A stretch of DNA of 64,000 nt from an uncultured Pseudomonadales bacterium (GCA_943846685.1 OX044363.1:1406001-1470000), one strand, 5' to 3'; shown: positions 36,195 to 46,720, numbered from the stretch's first letter. Numbers and translations are program-made. Notes: generated from the letters alone by a model not told the origin.

Positions 36195-37886
36195 ATGGGT
36201 GAATCTATGCGCGTACAAGATGCCGCTGAACAAGCGCTTGAAAAAATGGGGCTCTCCAATCAACAACCGGCACTCCCGGCTCAGTCGCTATTAGAGTTAT
36301 GGCAGCAAGCGCTGTCCGACTCCGCTGACTTACCGTCTTTTACCTGTCTCGGTCAGACCCTCAGCTATGCTCAGGTCGACCGGATGGCCGATCGCGCCGC
36401 TGCTTATTTCCACAGCCAGTTTAATCTGCAGGCCGGCGATAGAATCGCAGTGCAGCTACCCAATCTGCTGCAATACCCCATCGTTGTCGTTGCCGCCTGG
36501 AAGTTGGGTCTGGTTATAGTTAACACCAACCCGATGTATACCCATCGTGAATTGGTCCATCAGTTTAATGATTCCGGCGCCAAAGCGGTGGTGGTTCTCG
36601 ATCAGTTTTATGACACCCTTGTCGCAGCACTTCCAGAGACTGGTATTGAGCATGTAGTGGTAACTCGCGCTATTGATCTGTTGCCGCAACCCAAGAAGAC
36701 TGTGCTGGTAGGAATGACCAAACTGTTAGGTAAGCGACCTAAGTTGCCCGCTAGTGGCTTTACTGCCTTTACAGATCTTGTCGGTGGTTCTGGCGCTGCT
36801 GACTACCCGCTGCATAAACCCGCGTTAGATGAGATCTGTGCCCTGCAGTACACCGGCGGCACCACTGGGGTTTCCAAGGGCGTTATGCTGACCCAGAGCT
36901 CAATTATGCACAATATTGCTCAGGCCCTGGCGATGGTCAATGTCGGCGATAATTCGATTATGAACAATACCGTAGTCTCGCCACTGCCGCTCTATCATAT
37001 CTATGCCTATATGCTCAGTATGGGTTTGATTCCAGCGACCCGTGGCCATAGTCTATTAATCCCTGATCCACGCAATATCTCAGCCTTTGTCGGCGCTATC
37101 AAGAATGTTAAGTTTGAAATGTTCTGCGGTTTAAACTCTCTTTTTGTCTCTCTGATGCAGGATAAAGGCTTTCAGAAACTCGATTTCTCAGCGTTGAATA
37201 AAACGCTCTCTGGGGGCATGGCGTTGATGGATTCTGTGGCCAATGACTGGCAGCAGCTGACCGGCTGTATCGTCAGTGAGGGTTATGGTATGACCGAGTC
37301 ATCGCCGATTATCTCAATGAATCCGGCGGGCTTTGAAAAGATTGGCTCAGCCGGAATTCCCATTCCCGGCACTGAGATCAAAGTTGTCGACGACAGTGGT
37401 GTTGAACAGGAAGTTGGTGGTGTAGGTGAACTGGTGGTTCGCGGTGCTCAGGTTATGCGCGGCTACTGGCAGCGCGAAGAGCAAACTGCCGAGGTGGTTG
37501 TCGATGGCTGGTTGCATACTGGCGATATTGTCACGGTTGATGCGGATGGCTATATCAAAATTGTCGACCGTCTTAAGGATATGATTATTGTCTCTGGCTT
37601 TAATGTTTATCCCAACGAGTTAGAACAGGCCCTAACCCAGCATCCTGAAGTGCTTGAATGCGCTGCTATTGGCGTTGCTGACGAGAAGGCCGGTGAGGTG
37701 GTTAAGATGTTTGTGGTGGCCAGTGATTCAAGCCTGACCGAAGAGCAGGTGATTGAGTTCTGTAAATCAAATATGGCTGGATACAAGGTGCCCAAGTTTG
37801 TTGAATTTCGCGATGACCTGCCCAAGACTAATGTGGGTAAGGTACTGCGTAAAGAACTAAAAGCCGAAGAGAAGGCTAAAGCCTAG
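36195..37886 (+). CDS. fadD: long-chain fatty acid--CoA ligase (FadD-like)
   Basis: 563 residues. AMP-forming activation of fatty acids to acyl-CoA for beta-oxidation or lipid synthesis. Adenylate-forming motifs: 'LQYTGGTTGVSKGVMLT' (P-loop like), 'EGYGMTESSPIISMNP', 'GWLHTGDIVTVDADGYIKIV' and 'DRLKDMIIVSGFNVYPNELE', with the C-terminal catalytic Lys in 'KTNVGKVLRKELK'. Closest in style to FadD; chain-length preference cannot be read. An ATG four codons downstream is an alternative start. Convergent with nhaB. Confidence 0.88.
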   Translation: MGESMRVQDAAEQALEKMGLSNQQPALPAQSLLELWQQALSDSADLPSFTCLGQTLSYAQVDRMADRAAAYFHSQFNLQAGDRIAVQLPNLLQYPIVVVAAWKLGLVIVNTNPMYTHRELVHQFNDSGAKAVVVLDQFYDTLVAALPETGIEHVVVTRAIDLLPQPKKTVLVGMTKLLGKRPKLPASGFTAFTDLVGGSGAADYPLHKPALDEICALQYTGGTTGVSKGVMLTQSSIMHNIAQALAMVNVGDNSIMNNTVVSPLPLYHIYAYMLSMGLIPATRGHSLLIPDPRNISAFVGAIKNVKFEMFCGLNSLFVSLMQDKGFQKLDFSALNKTLSGGMALMDSVANDWQQLTGCIVSEGYGMTESSPIISMNPAGFEKIGSAGIPIPGTEIKVVDDSGVEQEVGGVGELVVRGAQVMRGYWQREEQTAEVVVDGWLHTGDIVTVDADGYIKIVDRLKDMIIVSGFNVYPNELEQALTQHPEVLECAAIGVADEKAGEVVKMFVVASDSSLTEEQVIEFCKSNMAGYKVPKFVEFRDDLPKTNVGKVLRKELKAEEKAKA

Positions 37887-37936
37887 GGTTGTTATCCAGC
37901 GCTTGATAATTCTCTGAGAACTTTTCAGCAGATACC

Positions 37937-37972
37937 AAAAAGGCCGGGCTTTTCAAAAGTCCGGCCTTTTTT
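37937..37972. terminator. bidirectional terminator between fadD and nhaB
   Basis: AAAAAGGCCGGGCTTTT (37937-37953) pairs with AAAAGTCCGGCCTTTTT (37955-37971), one wobble. A-tract on one side and T-tract on the other serve both convergent genes. Confidence 0.9.
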
Positions 37973-37988
37973 ATTAATAACTCTCTGG

Positions 37989-39494
37989 CTAGATCATATA
38001 GACCACACCAGCCAAGCCAACCACTGTCAGTACCAGAGTGTAGGGCAGTGCCATAAACACCATACGCATATAGGACAGTCTAATTAACGGTGCCAATGCA
38101 GAGGTTAACAGGAACAGGAATGCGGCCTGACCGTTAGGGGTAGCAACACTGGGTAAGTTGGTTCCGGTATTGATCGCTATCACCAGTTTATCGAACTGTG
38201 AGCGAGTAATATCACCAGCTTTTAAGGCCTCGGATACTTCATTGATATACACCGTTGCGACAAATACATTGTCACTGATGGCTGAGAGCAGGCCGTTTGC
38301 AAGGAAGAATACACCCGGCTGCATCGCTTCATCCAAGGTCAACACCCAGGCAATAACCGGGGTGAATAGATGCTGATCATGAATCACCGCAACAATCGCA
38401 AAGAACACGACTAGAAGCGCAGTAAACGGGAGTGCTTCCTCAAAGGCGTGACCAATGCGGTGCTCTTCGGTAATGCCGTTTAAGGCAGTTAGTAGCACTA
38501 TAACCATCAGGCCGATTAAGCCTACTGGCGCCCAGTGAAAAGCTAAGCTTATGACCAACACCACAGCGACTAGTGACTGCACAATAAGAGTAGCTTTATC
38601 TGACTGAGTGCGACGAGAGTCGTCATGGTCACTGGATTGTTGCAATATATTGCGCACTTCCAAGGACAACTCTGTGCCGTAGCCAAACAGTTTATATTTT
38701 TCAAGGAATACGCAGGTCAGCAATCCGCAGACAAAAACTGGCATGGTTACTGGGGCCATTCTGAGAAAGAATTCAATAAAATCCCAACCGGCTTTTTCAG
38801 CAATCAATAGATTCTGTGGCTCGCCGACCAGAGTGGTGACGCCACCCAGAGCTGTACCCACAGCGCCGTGCATAATCAGACTGCGCAAAAAACTGCGAAA
38901 TTGTTCGAGCTCGGCCCGCTTGGTTGACTTAAGGCTGTTGTCATCACTGTGATCGTGATCCTCATCGACAATTTTCTTGCCAGAGGCGACTTTGTGGTAG
39001 ACCGAATAAAAGCCCACTGAGATAGTAATTAGGACCGCTGTCACGGTTAGCGCATCGAGAAATGCTGAGAGCACTGCACCAGCAAAACAGAACAGAAACG
39101 AGAGGGCGATTTTTGATTTTACGCCAAGCAGAATTTTGGTAAATGTAAACAGCAGCATATCGCGCATAAAATAGATGCCGGCGACCATAAACATTAACAG
39201 CAGGATTACCTGAAAATTACTCACCGTTTCCTGATAGACCGCTTCGGGGGATGTCAGGCCGAGCAGCACAGCCTCAATGGCGAGTAGGCCGCCGGGCTGC
39301 AGCGGGTAGCATTTTAGCGCCATCGCCAGGGTGAAGATAAACTGTCCGATCAATACCCAGCCGGTAATAAACGGGCCAAAGGCCATTAATATCAGCGGAT
39401 TTAGTAGCAAGAAGGCAATAATCGACTTTTCATACCAGTCTGGGGAATTACCTAAAAAATTCTTTTTTAATGCCTGGGCTAGAGTCGGTTGCAT
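37989..39494 (-). CDS. nhaB: Na+/H+ antiporter NhaB
   Basis: 501 residues, usual NhaB length, with about 12 membrane helices. Characteristic segments: '[20 protein letters not shown]' at the N-terminus, '[20 protein letters not shown]', '[20 protein letters not shown]' and '[20 protein letters not shown]'. Exports sodium in exchange for protons, which fits a marine habitat. Confidence 0.95.
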   Translation of the reverse strand: MQPTLAQALKKNFLGNSPDWYEKSIIAFLLLNPLILMAFGPFITGWVLIGQFIFTLAMALKCYPLQPGGLLAIEAVLLGLTSPEAVYQETVSNFQVILLLMFMVAGIYFMRDMLLFTFTKILLGVKSKIALSFLFCFAGAVLSAFLDALTVTAVLITISVGFYSVYHKVASGKKIVDEDHDHSDDNSLKSTKRAELEQFRSFLRSLIMHGAVGTALGGVTTLVGEPQNLLIAEKAGWDFIEFFLRMAPVTMPVFVCGLLTCVFLEKYKLFGYGTELSLEVRNILQQSSDHDDSRRTQSDKATLIVQSLVAVVLVISLAFHWAPVGLIGLMVIVLLTALNGITEEHRIGHAFEEALPFTALLVVFFAIVAVIHDQHLFTPVIAWVLTLDEAMQPGVFFLANGLLSAISDNVFVATVYINEVSEALKAGDITRSQFDKLVIAINTGTNLPSVATPNGQAAFLFLLTSALAPLIRLSYMRMVFMALPYTLVLTVVGLAGVVYMI

Positions 39495-39665
39495 ACAAGA
39501 TTCCTTGTTTTTAAAAGGGCTTTTAAAAGGGTTTTACAAAGCCTGTTAGAAGCTGAAAATTCTTTCGTGTTAGACTGCTGAAAATGATGGCGAAACAGTA
39601 TCTGTAGACCCGCCAATATGCAAGCCTCAGCGGCTTTTTAATCTTCGTTTACGGTGTGTTGCAGT

Positions 39666-40502
39666 ATGCTTCCAGAGAATCTTCAGCGGTTTTTCGCAAC
39701 TAATAGATATACATCAACTGATGACAGTCTGTGGATTATTCCTGTGGTCGGACGAGATGTGCTTGTCGCCCATGAAAGTAACGGACTGGTGGTGGACAGG
39801 GACGCTGCCGATATTATGAAGTTCTACTGCCAGCAGCGTTTGCTGTTGGGTCAGTGGCAGGGGGTTGACTGTGAGGTCTGGGATCTCTCGCCGGACTGCA
39901 AAGCTATGTCAGATTACTCAACCATTGATTTGCGCTCACTGTTGAGAACTGTCTCTGATGAAGAGTTCTCTCTGGCCAGCCGCGCGGTACAGCTGTTGGA
40001 GTGGCAGCGCAACCATCAGTACTGCGGCTCATGTGGTGAGCGAACTACAGAGGCTGCCAATGATCATGCGCTGCAGTGCCTACCCTGTAATATTAGTCTT
40101 TATCCACGTATATCTCCCTGCGTTATTGTTATTGTCGTCAACGGTGAGCGCTGCCTTTTAGGTCGTCAGGCAAGCTGGCCTGAGGGCAGATTTAGCGCGC
40201 TGGCCGGTTTTTTAGAGGCCGGCGAAAGCGCCGAGCAGGCATTACATCGAGAAGTCTTTGAAGAGGTTGGTGTGCATATTGATAATATTCGCTATGTCGG
40301 CAGTCAGGCGTGGCCGTTTCCCGGGCAGTTAATGCTCGGCTTTATGGCCGATGCAACCACTAGCGATATTCAGGTTGATGGTCTGGAGATCGCTGAGGCT
40401 CGGTGGTATCACTACAGTGAGTTACCAGAGCTATTACCCTCTATACAGAGTCTGTCCGGGCGTTTGATTGCGCATTTTGTCAAACAGGTTTCGGCCACCT
40501 AG
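39666..40502 (+). CDS. nudC: NAD+/NADH diphosphatase (Nudix)
   Basis: 278 residues from ATG 39666. Cleaves NAD(H) to NMN(H) and AMP, and removes NAD caps from RNA in the family. Zinc site: CGSC near residue 119 and CLPC about 18 residues on. Nudix box 'GFLEAGESAEQALHREVFEE' followed by 'VGV'; the NADH-specific 'SQAWPFPGQLM' motif lies 17-20 residues after it (canonical SQPWPFPxS; here Pro-to-Ala and Ser-to-Gln/Leu changes). Confidence 0.9.
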   Translation: MLPENLQRFFATNRYTSTDDSLWIIPVVGRDVLVAHESNGLVVDRDAADIMKFYCQQRLLLGQWQGVDCEVWDLSPDCKAMSDYSTIDLRSLLRTVSDEEFSLASRAVQLLEWQRNHQYCGSCGERTTEAANDHALQCLPCNISLYPRISPCVIVIVVNGERCLLGRQASWPEGRFSALAGFLEAGESAEQALHREVFEEVGVHIDNIRYVGSQAWPFPGQLMLGFMADATTSDIQVDGLEIAEARWYHYSELPELLPSIQSLSGRLIAHFVKQVSAT

Positions 40503-40584
40503 AACTTAGCTGTTGCTCTGTAGTAATCAGTCTATAATTAGACTTTTATAAAATTAATGTTTAACAACCTATTTGGAGTTTGTC

Positions 40585-41670
40585 TTGGATTTCCTAATTG
40601 AATACGGCCTGTTTTTAGCCAAAATTGCTACCTTTGTTATTGCCGTGATTATTCTGCTCAGTGTTATTGTTGGCCTGAGTCAGAAAAACAAACAGTCCGG
40701 ACACAGGGGGCATTTGGAAATTACCCCTCTCAATGAACTCTATGAAGAGATGAGTGATGCGATTAAGTTCGCGATTATGGATGAGTCACTGCATAAGGCA
40801 GAGACCAAAAAACTCGAAAAAGAAAAGCACAAGAAAGCCAAGGAAAAGCAGAGGGCGCTGAAGAAAGCCGCTAAAAATCCTTCAGAGGATGCTGCTGTTA
40901 TTGAACAGAAAGCCCGTGTCTTTGTGGTTAACTTTCATGGCAATATCAGCGCTTCAGCGGTGACCAATCTGCGTGAGGAAGTGACCGCGATTCTCTCTCA
41001 GGCCACCGAGAAAGATGAGGTGGTTGTTCGTCTGGAGAGTGGCGGTGGTATGGTTCACAGCTATGGCTTGGCCTCTAGCCAGCTCGATCGCATTCGCAAG
41101 TGCAATATTCCATTGACTGTCTGTGTTGATAAGGTCGCTGCCAGTGGTGGCTATATGATGGCCTGTGTTGCCGACAAGATCCTTGCCGCACCCTTTGCGA
41201 TTCTCGGCTCTATTGGTGTTGTTGCTCAGGTGCCTAACTTTAATAAGGTGCTTAAAAAGCACGATGTGGAGTTTGAATTATTAACTGCCGGTGAACACAA
41301 GCGAACCCTGACCATGTTTGGTGAGAATACCGACAGCGGTCGCGAGAAGTTTCTTGAAGATCTGCAGGATACCCACGACCTGTTTAAGCAGTTTGTCTCC
41401 GAGCATCGTCCCTCAGTGGATATAGATAAGATTGCCACCGGTGAAGTTTGGTTTGGTCTTCGTGCTCAGGATGTTGCGTTGGTCGATGATCTGCAGACTA
41501 GTGATGAATATCTGGTCTCTCGCTCCAAGCAGGCGGATGTGTTTGAAGTGGCCTATGTGCTTAAGAAAAAACTTCACCAACGTCTGGGCTTTGCCGCTGA
41601 GGAGAGCGCTGATCGTTTGATGCTGCGTTGGTGGGAGCGCCTGACGGATAATACCAAGCGTATGATGTAA
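40585..41670 (+). CDS. sohB: inner-membrane S49 peptidase SohB
   Basis: 361 residues from a TTG at 40585, chosen because GGAG lies six bases upstream and E. coli SohB begins at the equivalent place; an in-frame TTG at 40573 would include that ribosome-binding site. N-terminal membrane helix ('GLFLAKIATFVIAVIILLSV'), a Lys-rich coiled segment, then the ClpP-like protease domain with the nucleophile in 'VDKVAASGGYMMACVADKI' and 'SIGVVAQVPNFNKVLKKHDV'. A signal-peptide-peptidase-related protease. Confidence 0.92.
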   Translation: MDFLIEYGLFLAKIATFVIAVIILLSVIVGLSQKNKQSGHRGHLEITPLNELYEEMSDAIKFAIMDESLHKAETKKLEKEKHKKAKEKQRALKKAAKNPSEDAAVIEQKARVFVVNFHGNISASAVTNLREEVTAILSQATEKDEVVVRLESGGGMVHSYGLASSQLDRIRKCNIPLTVCVDKVAASGGYMMACVADKILAAPFAILGSIGVVAQVPNFNKVLKKHDVEFELLTAGEHKRTLTMFGENTDSGREKFLEDLQDTHDLFKQFVSEHRPSVDIDKIATGEVWFGLRAQDVALVDDLQTSDEYLVSRSKQADVFEVAYVLKKKLHQRLGFAAEESADRLMLRWWERLTDNTKRMM

Positions 41671-41692
41671 TCGCTTTTAGAAATGAAGCGCT

Positions 41693-42727
41693 TTAAAAAA
41701 GCGCTTCTGGATCTAGGTTGTAAGCATCCGGCGGCAGGTTTTTGGCAATATCAATGGTGCCTTCTTTGCCGCTCAGTGAGAGTACTTTCTTTTTGCTGAG
41801 GCGACGTTTATTCATATCGAGAATAATCGTCAGTTTCGGCTTTCTTCCCATCCCGGCTTTATAATCACTGACCACTGCAACCTCGCCATTGGTGAGTTCC
41901 ACCAATGATCCCGGCGGGTAGAGGCCGATCGCCTGTATAAAGGTATCCACCAATTCTTTCTGAAATAGCCTTGAACGCCATCCGGCCATCTTGAGTATGG
42001 CCTCGGAGTGGGGGATCGGGGTTGCGTAATAGCGCGGGCTGGTCATCGCGTCATAGCAGTCAACAATACCGGCTATACGGGCATAGAGTGGAATATCGGT
42101 TCCTGCCAACTGATGGGGATAGCCGCAGCCATTGAAGCGTTCATGGTGATGGCGCACTGCGGAAAGCACTTCTACTGGCAGTGGCAGATCTTCAAGTATC
42201 GATAAACCCAGTTGAATATGGCTGCGGGTTTCTGCCCGCTCTGCGTTGGTTAAGTCGGTGGTTTTGCGCAGCAGGGCGTCGGGTAGGTTTAATTTTCCAA
42301 TATCAATTAATAAGCCAGACAGTGCCAGCTGAAAAAGCTCATCTTTATTTAAGCCCAATTGACGACCCATCACACAGGAGAGAATCGCGCAGGAAATACA
42401 GTGACGGTGAGCATAGCTACTTTTACTTTTGAGTCTCGCCAACCATACCGCGGCGGCGGGATTGCGAATAATGCTTTCGACCAGTGCCTGTACAAACGCA
42501 TCAAGGCGTTTGATATCTGGCTTGGTGTTGGCCTTAACCGCTTTACCGATACGGTTAAACTCCTGCTGAATGCTGAGGTAGGCGAGGGTAGCGACACGCA
42601 GTTCTGAGGCGATATCGGTGCTTATCTGGTAGTCGGCACCATCTCTTTGCGCGAGCTCTTGATGAAGAGGTAGGCTGGTTATTTTTTGTTTATCTGCCAG
42701 TGCTGGCTGCTGTATTTGTTCAATCAT
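41693..42727 (-). CDS. HD-GYP-type protein with a degenerate HD motif, lacking DUF3391
   Basis: 344 residues. HD-GYP domains hydrolyse cyclic-di-GMP. The GYP half is intact ('HHHERFNGCGYPHQLAG', then 'VDCYDAMTSPRYYA'), but the HD pair reads Ile-Asp ('LLIDIGKLNLP'), so the first metal-binding His is missing and catalytic activity is doubtful. The N-terminus is short and lacks the DUF3391 domain of its paralogue at 44204-45466. Same strand and neighbourhood as an EAL protein; the three form a cyclic-di-GMP module. Confidence 0.88.
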   Translation of the reverse strand: MIEQIQQPALADKQKITSLPLHQELAQRDGADYQISTDIASELRVATLAYLSIQQEFNRIGKAVKANTKPDIKRLDAFVQALVESIIRNPAAAVWLARLKSKSSYAHRHCISCAILSCVMGRQLGLNKDELFQLALSGLLIDIGKLNLPDALLRKTTDLTNAERAETRSHIQLGLSILEDLPLPVEVLSAVRHHHERFNGCGYPHQLAGTDIPLYARIAGIVDCYDAMTSPRYYATPIPHSEAILKMAGWRSRLFQKELVDTFIQAIGLYPPGSLVELTNGEVAVVSDYKAGMGRKPKLTIILDMNKRRLSKKKVLSLSGKEGTIDIAKNLPPDAYNLDPEALF

Positions 42728-42864
42728 TTCTCTGCAACGTCCCGGTTGGATTGTGCGTTCTCTGATAGCTTTGGCTTAAATCAGTTGCCGCTCAATCTGT
42801 ACTTTCTTAATGAAATCCCTTAGTAAAAAAGCATAGCAGAAAATCTACTGATCACTGCTCAGTT

Positions 42865-44181
42865 CTAATAAGGCTGCTTATACTCATCTTTTGTTTGCTG
42901 ACCTACACTGTAGCTGTTCAACCATTGCTGAAATTTCTCCGCGGCCATAGCTTTGCCTATATGGAAGCCCTGGGCATAGGTGCAGCCGAGTTCTGCCAAT
43001 CGTTCAAGGCAGTTTTGATTCTCAACACCTTCGGCAACAATTTCCATGTTGAAGCGCAGCCCCCAATCGAGGATTAATTTAACTATATCCATATCGATCT
43101 GACTGTCTTGCATATTAAAAATAAATGACTTATCGATCTTTAGCTCATTGGCGGGAATATATTTAAAATACTCGAGTGAGGAATAACCGGTGCCAAAGTC
43201 GTCAATGGATATTTTTACCCCCAGCTGTTTAATCCTGCTAAGGGTTTTAAAGCCCTGGTTAAGATCCTGTTGAATGGTTGACTCAGTCACTTCGATACAG
43301 AGATTGGCGGGGTCGCCGCCCCATAGATTAAGGCTTGATTCAATATTGTCGAAAAGGCCCGGCCAGCGCAGGCAGGAGGCGGAGAGGTTGACGGCGGTAG
43401 TAATCGGTACTGCGCCACTGTACCAGTCAGCAGATTCTCTCAGCGCGGTATTAATCGTCCAGGTAAAAAGCTCTTGCATATGGCCGGACTGCTCAACAAT
43501 GCCGATCAGCTGTTCTGGTTTGATTTTGTATTGGTTGTTATCCACCCAGCGAATAAGCGCCTCTGCGCCCCGTGGCTGGTTGTCCCTCAGGCTTATCTGC
43601 GGCTGATAGTAGAGTTGAAAGCTGTTTTCATTCAGTCCCTGTATCACCTGCTGTTTAAGGGCAATCTGATGCTGAGCATTCTCAACCGCTGAGGCTTCGC
43701 TGATATGGTATTGCTGTTGGTTTGAATGGGCCTGTTTGGCTGCCGCTTCGGCCTCTTGGAGAATCTCTTCGGCATTAACACCCGCGCTGGAGGCAGAGAA
43801 TCCAATCGACCCTTCCAATAGAATTGGCTGATCATCGATCACAAACAGGTTGCTAAGTTGATCGATTATCTTCTTTGCCACCAGTGGTATCAGCTGAATA
43901 TTAAGCAGTGGCGAGAAGATAAGGGCAAATTTATCACCGTCGACGCGTCTGCAGCAGATGGGATTTTTCGGGATTGCCGCCAGTCTGATTTGCAGTTCAG
44001 CGAGTATTTTATCGCCGTTGGCGTAGCCGTGCCGCTGATTGACCTGAGAGAAGTTTTTTAGATCGACCAGGGCCAAAACCGTCAGTTTTGAAACTGCATT
44101 GTGAGCATTCAAAGACTCATTTAAGGCCTCCAGAAGTCCCTGACGATCTATACTGAATTTCGCTGTATCTGGTTGTTCCAT
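42865..44181 (-). CDS. degenerate GGDEF plus EAL domain cyclic-di-GMP phosphodiesterase
   Basis: 438 residues. The N-terminal GGDEF-like domain (~1-165) has 'RRVDGDKFALIF' where RxGGDEF is expected, so cyclase activity is unlikely. The EAL domain (~185-425) is well formed: 'GAEALIRWV' (EAL), 'EVTESTIQQD', 'DDFGTGYSSLEYFKYIPANE', 'KIDKSFI' and 'VAEGVENQ', consistent with an active phosphodiesterase. No membrane segment or signal peptide, so cytoplasmic. Confidence 0.92.
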   Translation of the reverse strand: MEQPDTAKFSIDRQGLLEALNESLNAHNAVSKLTVLALVDLKNFSQVNQRHGYANGDKILAELQIRLAAIPKNPICCRRVDGDKFALIFSPLLNIQLIPLVAKKIIDQLSNLFVIDDQPILLEGSIGFSASSAGVNAEEILQEAEAAAKQAHSNQQQYHISEASAVENAQHQIALKQQVIQGLNENSFQLYYQPQISLRDNQPRGAEALIRWVDNNQYKIKPEQLIGIVEQSGHMQELFTWTINTALRESADWYSGAVPITTAVNLSASCLRWPGLFDNIESSLNLWGGDPANLCIEVTESTIQQDLNQGFKTLSRIKQLGVKISIDDFGTGYSSLEYFKYIPANELKIDKSFIFNMQDSQIDMDIVKLILDWGLRFNMEIVAEGVENQNCLERLAELGCTYAQGFHIGKAMAAEKFQQWLNSYSVGQQTKDEYKQPY

Positions 44182-44203
44182 TGATGAGCTCTTTTTAAAT
44201 AAT

Positions 44204-45466
44204 CTATATATACAGTGCTTCAGGGTCTAAGCCATAGGCACCGGGCTCGAGAGTTTTGAGTATTTCAACGACTTTGCGATCTTCGCCAACAAAGTCCGCA
44301 AGATCAATTTCACGGAAGTCTGGCAGCTGCTGTTTGTCTTTATTTAGTATCACCAACACCTGAGGTCGCAGCCGCTTACCGGGATTTTCTTTTACCACAA
44401 TACCCACCTCCCCAGACGAGAGTTCAACCAGCGTGCCTGTGGGGTAAATACCCACGGATTGGATAAAGGCTTCTATCAGTTCCGGCTGAAAGTCATAGCC
44501 GCGCCATTCATACATTTTCTTGATTGCCAGTGCATGGGGGATGGGTTTGGCATAGACCCGTTGACTGGTAATCGCGTCATAGCAGTCGGCGATTGCGGCG
44601 ATTCTGGCATAGAGGGGTATCTGGGTGCCCTGCAGGGACTGCGGATAGCCACTGCCATTAAAGCGCTCGTGATGAGAGGCAATCATATCCATGACTGCCT
44701 GAGGTATTTGGCGCGACGAGTCAGCGGCCATTTTTAAGCTTAGGTCGACATGTTTTTTGACTAGCGAAAACTCCCGTTCAGAGAGCTGTTTTTTCTTGTT
44801 TAATACCGCGCCGGGGATTTTAAGTTTCCCTATATCCAACAGCATGCCACCCATGGATAACAGCGCCAGCTCCTTTTTAGGCAGGCCGATTTGACGACCG
44901 ATAACCGAGCACCAGATCGCCACGGCAATGCAGTGCCGGTAAGTATAGGAGTCCTGAGATTTCAAACGTGCCAACCAGATACTGGCGCCGGGGTTGCGGA
45001 TGACGCTATCGACTAAAGGATTGACCACCTGACTGAGATTGGCGATATTAAGGGCCTTGCCGCTTCCAATTCGGGCTGCCATGCTGTCAAATTCATCTTT
45101 GATCTGCTGATAGGCCGTATTGGCTTGGGTGATTTCACTGGTAACGGCGATCTTATCGTCGTATTTAACGATCCGCCGGGTTGAGAGTTCTTTATTAAAC
45201 GGGGTGGCGGCTACGCCGAGTTTACGACTGTGGGAGAGTTTATGGGAGACCTCGATATTCAGATTGGCCACGCTTTTCTCGTAGTCCACATACACATAGT
45301 CACAGTACAGCGAGAGCTTTTGTACATCGCCGGCACTACGAATCATAAAGCCTTGAAGGTAGAAGGGGGTTTCCAACCATGGACGATCCAGACCCGACAC
45401 ATACATGCCGGTTTCAAGCTGGTGTACATAGATCTTTTTTGTCTTCAGCTGCCCCAAACCCGTCAC
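44204..45466 (-). CDS. DUF3391 / HD-GYP domain protein with a degenerate HD motif
   Basis: 420 residues. N-terminal DUF3391 ('KKIYVHQLETGMYVSGLDRP' and 'YCDYVYVDYEKS'), then HD-GYP. As in its smaller paralogue the HD reads Leu-Asp ('GGMLLDIGKLKIPG') while the 'SHHERFNGSGYPQSLQG' motif is intact. The His loss is shared by both copies, so it predates their duplication or has the same function. Transcribed with the EAL gene (22 bp gap). Confidence 0.9.
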   Translation of the reverse strand: MTGLGQLKTKKIYVHQLETGMYVSGLDRPWLETPFYLQGFMIRSAGDVQKLSLYCDYVYVDYEKSVANLNIEVSHKLSHSRKLGVAATPFNKELSTRRIVKYDDKIAVTSEITQANTAYQQIKDEFDSMAARIGSGKALNIANLSQVVNPLVDSVIRNPGASIWLARLKSQDSYTYRHCIAVAIWCSVIGRQIGLPKKELALLSMGGMLLDIGKLKIPGAVLNKKKQLSEREFSLVKKHVDLSLKMAADSSRQIPQAVMDMIASHHERFNGSGYPQSLQGTQIPLYARIAAIADCYDAITSQRVYAKPIPHALAIKKMYEWRGYDFQPELIEAFIQSVGIYPTGTLVELSSGEVGIVVKENPGKRLRPQVLVILNKDKQQLPDFREIDLADFVGEDRKVVEILKTLEPGAYGLDPEALYI

Positions 45467-45553
45467 TCCTTAACGTTTTGCTGACTCCCCTGTACTGTTG
45501 AAACTTCTTTAACTTAGCTGCTAGTTATTATTATGTTCGCTACTTGCTTAAGT

Positions 45554-46720
45554 CTAGTCTCTGCGTAGCTTATCGTTGACTGCAATTGGATTGGAAAAGT
45601 TGAAGACTACTATATAGCTAGAGATCAGAAAAGTGATAATGGCAGCGGCTTGAATTAAATGTGATGCGTTATTGCCAATCAGGGTGCTATTAAAGGCCAC
45701 GTAGGCAATTAATAGTGAGAACTCGCTGTTTTGACCGAGTCGAAAGCCAATATCCCAGGCCAGTGTGCGACTCTCACTCTGCTTGCGTAGCAGTGCATGG
45801 TAGACCACCGGTTTAAGGATCAGCATCAACGTGCCAAGCACAATGGCTGGAATCGCAATATGGGGAATCAGTGACAGATCAAAACCGCCCCCCAGCGAGA
45901 AGAAGAACAGGATAAGAAAGAAATCCCGTAAAGGTTTTAGGTTGAGGGCGATATAGGCGGCAATAGGGCTGGTGGCAATCGAGATGCCGGCGATAAAGGC
46001 GCCGATTTCACGAGACAGTCCGGCGTATTCAAATAACTCAGCGACACCTAGACACCAACCGATAGCGAGCAGAAAGACATATTCGCCAATTCGATCGAAG
46101 CGGGCAAATAGCGGCTGAAGTACATAGCGCACCATTAACACTGCACCACCAATCAGCAGCGGCAGAGAGATCAGGCTAATAGCAAATCGACTGATACTGA
46201 CATCGCCAGAGGTTGCTGAGATCAGCATTAGTAGTACAAAGATGGCGAGAAAATCCTGCATCAACAGCATACCGACCATTAACTCACCGGAATGTTTATG
46301 GTGTAAGACGGTGGTGGGCAAGAGCTTGATACCAATAATGGTACTGGAAAACATCATCGATGCGCCGATGATCAGGTTTTCTGTCGGGCTGAAGCCAAAG
46401 GCATAGCCAACCCCATAGCCGACGCCGGCAAATAGCAGAGAGCTGATTAGGGTGAGGTGGGTAACCTGCTTTAGAACCCGGGCCAGCGCCTGAGGCTGCA
46501 TATCCAGACCGAGCAGGAAGAGTAGAAATATAATACCAATGCTGGCGATCTCGGCGATCAGGTCGACATCTGTAACCCAGCCAAGTCCATGGGGACCCAT
46601 CACTGCGCCGAGCAGAATATACGCAACCAAAAGCGGCTGGCGACCAAATAGGGCTATAGAGGCAACCACTGCGGCGCCACTAAAGATTAGAAAGAACAGT
46701 TGTATTAGATGATGATCCAT
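45554..46720 (-). CDS. CPA2-family cation:proton antiporter
   Basis: 388 residues, about 11-12 membrane helices. Sequence runs such as 'LLVAYILLGAVMGPHGLGWV', 'GIIFLLFLLGLDMQPQAL' and 'LMQDFLAIFVLLML' mark the Kef/NapA fold. Unlike KefB/KefC there is no C-terminal TrkA-N or TrkA-C domain, so this is the short, membrane-only type. Ion specificity (Na+ or K+) is not readable. Confidence 0.85.
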   Translation of the reverse strand: MDHHLIQLFFLIFSGAAVVASIALFGRQPLLVAYILLGAVMGPHGLGWVTDVDLIAEIASIGIIFLLFLLGLDMQPQALARVLKQVTHLTLISSLLFAGVGYGVGYAFGFSPTENLIIGASMMFSSTIIGIKLLPTTVLHHKHSGELMVGMLLMQDFLAIFVLLMLISATSGDVSISRFAISLISLPLLIGGAVLMVRYVLQPLFARFDRIGEYVFLLAIGWCLGVAELFEYAGLSREIGAFIAGISIATSPIAAYIALNLKPLRDFFLILFFFSLGGGFDLSLIPHIAIPAIVLGTLMLILKPVVYHALLRKQSESRTLAWDIGFRLGQNSEFSLLIAYVAFNSTLIGNNASHLIQAAAIITFLISSYIVVFNFSNPIAVNDKLRRD

